From: Molossus alvarezi
Taxonomy: Eukaryota > Chordata > Mammalia > Chiroptera > Molossidae
Direction: 5' to 3'
DNA: 64,000 nucleotides
Assembly (NCBI GenBank): GCA_037176705.1
Contig: CM073890.1
Location: 99,314,591 to 99,378,590 of the forward strand
Below the pieces are notes generated by a model. That model made no database searches and was not told the origin of the DNA. It saw nothing but the letters and a program-made list of their open reading frames with translations. Position numbers and translations under genes: made by a program. Each line of letters opens with the position of its first letter. The first letter of the stretch is position 1. Below are positions 57,838 through 64,000 of this stretch, piece after piece.

Positions 57838-58215
57838 TATTAGTTTTCTTCACTGCGCGACAACCACAAATGTCATGTCACCATTTGATAGGTCTGAAGT
57901 TTGGGTACTCACTGCTCAGCAGGGTCCTCTGCTCCGTCTCTGGAGGCTGAAGTTAGGATGTCACCTTGGGCTGGAGAGGGGTCCTCTCCAAGCTCATTCA
58001 GATTGTCTACAGAACTTAGTAGCTTGTGGTTGGTCCTGGAGACCACCCCTTCCCATAGATAGTTCACAACAGGGCACCTCATTTCTTTGACACCAGCAGG
58101 ACAGTATCTTTCTGACTTTGTTTAGCTCTAAACTCTAAATCCACTGTTAAGAGTTTATCTGCTCTGCAGCCCCACCCAGGATGATTTCCCCTTTCACTAA
58201 CATTCACATTTTGAT
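57838..58215 (-). mobile_element. MLT1-type LTR
   Basis: 'ttagttttcttcactgcgcg', 'acaaccacaaatgtcatgtc', 'ctctggaggctgaagttagg', 'agggcacctcatttctttg' and 'gatgatttcccctttcact' follow antisense MLT1-like order, shortened. Confidence 0.55.
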
Positions 58216-58250
58216 AAAAAAAAACAAAAAAACCCTTTTTTTTAACGCAA

Positions 58251-58330
58251 CACTTAGGTACGGTGATTGTACTTGAAAATTATATGTAAGTAACACACAA
58301 AGGAATTATTTCTTGCAATTATTATTTTTT
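58251..58330 (+). repeat. unnamed 75-bp repeat, copy 2
   Basis: Near-identical to 52213-52290, in the same orientation 6.0 kb away, just past an LTR end. Confidence 0.7.
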
Positions 58331-58834
58331 TTATACTAGGTAAAGTGCTATTCCAAGAACTGGATTCAATATCTACTAGTTTTCCTTGAATCTTATTGCT
58401 AAAGTTCTAATTAAGTGAAATTTTTATGGCATCAATAATTCTAAAACATTTTAAGAACCATGTTGGGTTATGAAACACAGTTGCTCTTAGCCATTAACTT
58501 TCATGCTTAAGGCCAAGTCTATAAGCTTTTCTTACTTTGTGGTTTTTCTTTTTGAAGGGAGAGTTTTTTTGCTGACAGAGCTTTTGAAGATAACTAATGG
58601 ATGGATGTATGATTGTGCAAAAAAATGTTGAAAATGATGAAATGGACTTTTCTAATTAGAAAGGACTGGACTGAACAGGTTCCATTTAAGTCAGTGATGG
58701 AAAAACACCCACGTTCTAACCTGGTAGAGCATGTTTGTCAGTCCTGGCTTACTTGCACTTTGTTTTTTCTTTTTTCAAATTAAACTATATTTAAAATAAT
58801 AAGAGAGACGCCTAGTTATAGAGGCATTTTGGCA
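58331..58834. other. unassigned DNA
   Basis: AT-rich, no gene or named repeat. Confidence 0.45.
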
Positions 58835-59062
58835 AAACTGTTGTGGTTTAGCACGCAGACTCTGAAGCCAGGCTGCCTGTGCTCACCTCCTGGATTTTCT
58901 GCTTTTAATGGTGTGATATTGGGCAAGACATGACCTTCCCTTTATTTGTAAAATGTACATAATATTCATTGCTATTTCATAAGTTTGTAGAGAGGATTAA
59001 GTAGTTGTATCTATAAAGCACTTAAACCAAAATGAATATTGTATGGAATAGTTATTATCTTT
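58835..59062 (+). mobile_element. MIR, near full length
   Basis: 'gttgtggtttagcacgcaga', 'ctctgaagccaggctgcctg', 'gatattgggcaagacatgac', 'tttgtaaaatgtacataata', 'gagaggattaagtagttg'. Confidence 0.85.
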
Positions 59063-59231
59063 TGATAAAATAATTACTGTATAATGTGACTTTTCTGCTT
59101 TTATGTATGGAGATTTCCTAAATTGCAGTACAGGTGCAGTTTAAAAGTAACTGGTGATGGAATTCTCATATACAATCATATCTAACATAGTCATCTAGTG
59201 CTATTTTTCCTTTTGCATCTGTTTCTTCATT

Positions 59232-59880
59232 TAGCAGATGTTTGCAAAGGTGTTACTATGTACCAGGTACTATTGAAGACCCTGGAGCTATATTATTGAA
59301 CAAGAAAGATCTGATCCTTGTCCTCATAGAATTTATAATCAGATAGTGGATACAGACAAGAAAGCAACTGATAAATGACATATTGTAACAAATTCTGTGA
59401 AATAGAAAGATTGTAATCAATTCTGTGCAATAGAATACTGAGAGAATATCAGAGAAGAAGCTACTTCGTTTTATTGAGTCATTGGGAAAGGCCTCTTTGA
59501 AGAGGTGACATTCAAATTCATCTTGATTTTAAGGAAGAACCAGAGAGGGGCTGGCAGAGTGTTCTAGACATGGGAAAGATTATTAAGGTACAAAAGACTT
59601 TGGTTTGTAGAAAAGCTAAAGAAGATATCCTAGTGGTGGTACGGGAAGTACTCTTCATGGTGGAGGGGGAAATCAAAAGTTCAGTTTGGATATGTTAATG
59701 TTGTTAAATTTTACGCACCTGTAATGAGATGTCTAGTAGGTAGTTGAATACATAAATCTGAAGCTCAAAAAAAAGTGAGCATAGAGAAAAATTGGGAAAT
59801 AACAGTCTACGGGTTATAGTTAAATACATCTGAATGAGTGACATTCCTTTTCCCAAGAAAAATATAATAGAATGAACTAT
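59232..59880 (-). mobile_element. L2 LINE, 3' end and internal piece
   Basis: 'gttactatgtaccaggtact', 'tgatccttgtcctcatagaa', 'ggaaaggcctctttgaagag', 'gtgacattcaaattcatctt', later 'gttcagtttggatatgttaa', 'gtctagtaggtagttgaata'. These are antisense L2, with an internal deletion. Confidence 0.7.
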
Positions 59881-60039
59881 TGAGTCCTTTGTGCTGTAAA
59901 AATAATTCCTTCAAATAGCTTAAGTTTTTGTGTGATCTCTTTAAGTGCTCTTTATTTAATGCAATCTATTATCATTGTAATCAAGCAAAATCAGTATTCT
60001 TTCCAAAGATTAAGTATTTAAGATGTGTGCTTGAAATAA

Positions 60040-60450
60040 ATGAGTTTTTAAAGTAAGGCTAAACAGATTACACTTTATGGGCAATGCAAAAAGGGTTTAT
60101 TGAGATGGAGGAACATTATGATAAGGGTTGTGATGTAGGAGAATTATTCTTGGGGCAGCATGGAAGAGGGAAAAGAGAAGAGAGATTGGCGGCTGCGATA
60201 ACAATTACAAAGGTGGTTAAGATGTGATGCGATCCACAACACTGGCAACACAAGGAAGAGAGAAGGAGGGAAATAGATGCATTGTTCATTAAAGAAAGAA
60301 AATAAAAATACCTTAGGTTGTGAGGTGGATAAGGGATTAGAGGGAATCAATGATTCCCAGAGTCTTGAGCTGTAGATGGGTAATAACTCACAAGCACAGG
60401 AGGGAAAAATAGGTTTGGAGAATAGAGTTAGAAGTTTGGTTCCACCTAAG
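60040..60450 (-). mobile_element. L2 LINE internal fragment, out of order
   Basis: 'gcatggaagagggaaaagag', 'ggcggctgcgataacaatta', 'caaaggtggttaagatgtga', then 'gattcccagagtcttgagct' resemble the antisense L2 middle. The 141-codon minus open frame at 60144-60569 lies mostly here and is not a gene. Confidence 0.5.
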
Positions 60451-60844
60451 TCAGAGAAGATTTGTGTCCCGTAGAGGTGCTGGGAAGGAAGTATTAATAG
60501 AGGGGCATTGCATACCCAACAGGAGGCCAGAGGCAATTTTAACCACGTCAACGTCTGTGAATAAACCATAGAGTGACATTCATTTGATCTGAGAAACGAG
60601 TGGCTATTGAATCACAATCCTTTGTTTTTCATGTTTTTTCCTCTCTGAGTTCATTTCACATTGGACAAATTGTAGAATTTTGCTATTCTTTGTTTTTTAT
60701 TGTGATTCTCAGCTTTATCTTCCTAGTTTCTCACCAGAACAACTCATTTTTTAAAATTTCATTTTCATTTGTCATATACTTAATATTATCATTAAAAGAG
60801 CTGTAACTAGCGTCTATGTGTTCCCCTGGAATGCTGAAACTCTC

Positions 60845-60960
60845 CAGCACACCAGGTTAACATCTGTATCCTACACTAGACTGTAAGCCTCCGGAGTACA
60901 GACACTGTGCTTTGGTCTCCACTGCGCCTAATACAGGGTTTGGGGCACAGCACCAAACTT
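60845..60960 (+). mobile_element. L2 LINE 3' fragment
   Basis: 'ctagactgtaagcctccgg', 'agtacagacactgtgctttg', 'gcgcctaatacagggtttgg' are the L2 3' end in sense. Confidence 0.65.
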
Positions 60961-61059
60961 ATTTTATGCTTCCTGGGGAAAAAGAAAAATTTACATATTA
61001 ATAAATGTGAAAGTATTTTATATTAAAACATGTACATGGTAATATTACAGGGTACCAAT

Positions 61060-61425
61060 TGACCCGTCCCGCAGGTCGAGCAACGAGGACTCTAGAGGGG
61101 GAGTGAGGATGAGGAGGGACAAGAGACGCGAGAAATGGAGACAAGACAGGATTCTGATCAAGTCTCGTTTATTCAGGGGAAATTCACACAATATATAGGG
61201 CAAGAAGCACCTTTTGCCAAGCACCAAGCTTGCCCGAAGCAATTCCAGGAAATACTAGAAAGGAACAAAAGTTCAACAAAGACTGGCTTGTTGAGTAAAT
61301 GGTTACTTAAAGAAATGCAAAATGCAAAGATAAAGAAATGCAGGATGCAGAGATATCCTGCCTTGGGGCAGGAGATGGCAGAGCAGATTTTAGCAAAATT
61401 GATGCCATGCAAAAAGTCTCCCACA
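61060..61425 (-). mobile_element. solo LTR of an ERV, class II-like
   Basis: A 366-bp element with ends TGACCCGTCC...GTCTCCCACA (that is, TGTGGG...GGGTCA in sense) and a perfect 6-bp duplication accaat at 61054-61059 and 61426-61431. In sense it has a TATA-like ctatatatt, an AATAAA close by (complement at 61168-61173), then a C/T-rich U5. TG/CA ends and a 6-bp TSD suit a betaretrovirus-like (ERVK) LTR. No internal sequence remains, as expected after LTR-LTR recombination. The plus-strand frame at 61135-61449 is fortuitous. Confidence 0.85.
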
Positions 61426-61477
61426 ACCAATGATAAAAGGGTATTGTAATTATTTTATTTATTTTTTAAACATTTTA

Positions 61478-61683
61478 TTTATTTTTTATTGGTTTTTAGA
61501 GAGAGAGGAAGGGAGAGGGAGAGATAGAAACATCAATGAGAGAGAACATTGATTGGCCATCTCCTGCACAACCCCCACTATGAATTGAGCCCACAACCTG
61601 GGCATGTGCCCTGATCAGGAATCGAACCAATGACCTCTTGGTGCATGGGTCATTGTTCAACCACTGAGCTACACCAGCTGGGC
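61478..61683 (-). mobile_element. VES SINE (type B)
   Basis: TTTA/TTTTTA-rich tail, 'attggtttttagagagagag', 'gaacattgattggccatctc', 'ctgggcatgtgccctgatc', 'ccaatgacctcttggtgcat', 'ccactgagctacaccagctg'. A short duplication aaacatttta (61468-61477, 61690-61699) is possible. Confidence 0.9.
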
Positions 61684-61927
61684 TACTATAAACATTTTAA
61701 AGGAAGCCAAGAAGAAATAAAATTAAGAGTAAAGTTAGAGTTGGGAAAAATTCAGTACCTACTGAATAGAAAAATGTAGATGTTAATAACATAACATATT
61801 ATTAAAATTAGACTAAGACACAAACAATTTTAATCAAAGAGTACACCACAATTTCTGATTTATACAAAGACTCTGAAGTGCGACAATAATGATACAAATA
61901 AGAACATTAGCGAGAGCGGAAATTTCT

Positions 61928-62145
61928 GTAGCTTTTAATGTGTGCTAAGAGCCACACTAAAGGATACATTTGTAAGTCTCCCTAACAAGCCTGAAAGGCC
62001 AGAATAGTGAAATTATTTTTCTATTTAATAAATTGAGATTGAAAAAATGTAAACTGTCTAAAAGTCTGAAACAGCAAAACAGTTGAAGAGCTGAGATTTA
62101 AATCCAGGTTCTTCTTTCACTACAGTCCAACCCTTGATGTTATGC
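61928..62145 (-). mobile_element. MIR, near full length
   Basis: 'aatgtgtgctaagagccaca', 'gtaagtctccctaacaagcc', 'tgaaattatttttctattta', 'gaagagctgagatttaaatc', 'caggttcttctttcactaca' are antisense MIR. Confidence 0.78.
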
Positions 62146-63389
62146 AGACATTTGTCATTTGTTTCTTTTGTGTTTTCTGTGAGTATTCCAGCATAATTCT
62201 TGACATACAAAACTTACAAAATTGTATTTTGACCTTATCTCAGTGGAACCCATGAAGGTGTGCTATACTGGACAGCTGGGTGTTAATCTTTTTATAAAGG
62301 CAATTATTATTTTGACTCAAAACTGAAATGCTCAGACACCTACCTCATAGATACCTCATAATGCCAGAAACATGCCAAATTTATAAACGAAATGAAGCCA
62401 GTATGGTCAATGAGTTGTTTCCCTAGATTTAACAAATTACCAATTTTTCTGATTTCAAAATGTATTTAAAATTATATTCATTATCTAATTTTCAACATTA
62501 GTAAATTGTTTAAAATATATGTCCAGTAAAAATGAACTGAGTTTATTCAAGTGGTTTAGAGTGCTGCATCATCAGTAAGTTATTTATAATATACTCAAAG
62601 GAAAAGTTAATTGAGTTTAATTGGTTTAGAATGTCATTTGATAAACACATTTGCTAATCTTTGAAAAAAGCTTTGTGCTTGGGCCCAAATGAAAATATTT
62701 ATTTGCAGCAAGAGTCCTGCAGTGACGTTTTCCAATACTTTCATTCCCTGTCTAGTTCCCAGAACAGCTATGAACCTGGAGAACGTGACTAGGGATAGCT
62801 CTCAGTCATTAGGCTTATGGCTGGTAATAATATATTTAGATGTCATTTAGCTAATTCTTTAACTGTAAAGACACATTTATAAATATGTTTATAATTCAAA
62901 TTATACTTTGTGATATAAATTTTATAACTATATACTGCATAAAGTTAGTACTTTCACAAGACTTGGATAACCTGAATGCTACAGTATTCCCATAAGATTA
63001 TCTGTGGGTTTTACTGACATGAGAAGGTGATGGTGGGAAGTAACGACAGGTGGTACTTAATGGTGTGCAGTAGTTTGCTTTATCTTTTATCTTTTTTCCC
63101 TTTCATGCCCCAAAATTTTTGAGCCTTAATTTCAAATGATCACCAATTCATATCATGCTCATAACTGTAGTTTCACAAGATGTGTTAGGAATTATTATGG
63201 TTATCTTAATTATTTGTGTTACTGTGAGTCTCAGCTATAAGATACATACCATACTAGTTTACTGTGGAATTATACCAGAGTTTGGGGTAAGTAATGTCTT
63301 CTGGAAGCTTACCTCGTTATTATCAGTCTTCCAAAACCCTGTCTATTGTTGATAAGAATTGGATACTGCTAAAAACTAAGGCTAAGAAA
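62146..63389. other. unassigned AT-rich DNA
   Basis: No gene; the 65-codon plus frame at 63155-63352 is hydrophobic but unrecognised. Confidence 0.45.
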
Positions 63390-63625
63390 AATATAAACGA
63401 ACAAACAAAACAGAAACAGACTCATAGATAAAGAGAATAAACTGATGGTTGCCAGAGGGGCGGGGGGTTGGGGAACGGGGTGAAAAAAGGTGAAGGGATT
63501 AAGAAGTGCAAATTGGTAGTTAACAAAATAGTCATAGGGATGTAAGGTACAGCATAGAGAATATAGTCAATAATATTGTAATAGCCTTGTATGGGGCGCG
63601 CACACACATACACAGAAAAAAGCTA
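63390..63625 (+). mobile_element. LINE-1 3' UTR
   Basis: 'acagaaacagactcatagat', 'ataaactgatggttgccaga', G-runs (63457-63480), 'ggattaagaagtgcaaattg', 'taacaaaatagtcataggga', 'gtaaggtacagcatagagaa', 'atagtcaataatattgtaat'. This is the sense counterpart of 56386-56634. Confidence 0.88.
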
Positions 63626-64000
63626 ACTACCCCCCAAATACATAAATCCATCCTTAGATAAAGCTTATAAACAAGTGAAACCTCAACAAATGCAAGGTCT
63701 TGAGTTGGAAACCCCAATTTGTGGAGTTTTGAGGAGGTGCAGGAGCACAGAGCTGCTTGGCAAAAATCTCTGCCAGGTGTCTGCTCTGTCCTCCATCTGC
63801 TCTACTTGCGTTTGACCCATTTCCGACCCACTTCTGCCTCTAATCTTGACTCTTACATTCTGCTTCTGCTCATTGATTTGTCCTTATTACTTTAGTGTCC
63901 AGAATTCCCCCTCGAACTCATGCCAGCCCTTATACTCACCAGTCTGAACTGATTCAATATTGCCTCGTGGTGTATGGCTTCATTTTGTAAGGACCAGTCC
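63626..64000. other. unassigned DNA at window end
   Basis: CT-rich toward 63840-63930; may be the start of a further repeat cut by the window edge. No gene. Confidence 0.4.

Noticed and set aside
60144..60569. 141-codon minus-strand frame as a gene
   Set aside because: Overlaps antisense L2-like sequence; peptide unrecognised.
61135..61449. 104-codon plus-strand frame as a gene
   Set aside because: Runs antisense through the solo LTR and across its TSD.

Overview
The window reads as mammalian nuclear DNA, most likely from a bat. The main evidence is 18 copies of a tRNA-derived SINE that I recognise as the VES family of yangochiropteran bats. Its hallmarks are a head with the words tggctcagyggtt and ggttcgattcc, a CT-rich (plus sense) or GA-rich (minus sense) tail and an A-rich 3' end. 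Several copies have clean target-site duplications (TSDs). The background of L1, L2, MIR, ERVL/MaLR LTRs and old hAT/mariner elements is ordinary for a placental mammal. Species and bat family cannot be read from this sequence alone.

I find no gene I can name, no convincing multi-exon structure and no RNA gene. The open frames are short (mostly 60-140 codons) and many are explained by repeats. Two stretches are faintly gene-like and are flagged with low confidence: a minus-strand exon-like segment at about 1100-1336, and adjacent open frames in a GC-richer block at 13400-14080. The window is best described as intergenic or deep intronic.

Layout. 1-10 kb: an L1 3' end (minus), a MIR, an old LTR split by a VES copy, a second VES, an ERVL-type pol relic (about 7000-8330) and an old LTR (9650-10030). 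10.9-12.5 kb: a large minisatellite of 22-bp units with higher-order structure, the most striking local feature. 12.5-25 kb: unassigned DNA, several L1 3' ends, a long L2 (17.8-18.75 kb), a VES inside a MIR and a possible LTR near 23.4-23.8 kb. 25-34 kb: the VES-rich part (nine copies from 25.1 kb on) with three MLT1-type LTRs and a mariner-like MITE. 34-51 kb: few recognisable repeats apart from an ancient 0.9-kb element (35.8-36.65 kb), VES, MIR, MER20-like DNA and three LTRs. 51-64 kb: MER5-like hAT elements, LTRs, an L1 nested in an older L1, a double insertion at one target site (53.3-53.7 kb), a 235-bp hAT MITE with 8-bp TSD, L2 fragments and a solo LTR with a perfect 6-bp TSD (61060-61425).

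The biology visible here is layered transposition. Ancient L2/MIR/MaLR/MER elements were broken by younger L1 and VES insertions, and TSDs let the order be read at several sites. I found no previously undescribed molecular system. Repeat family names come from recalled consensus words, not from a search.
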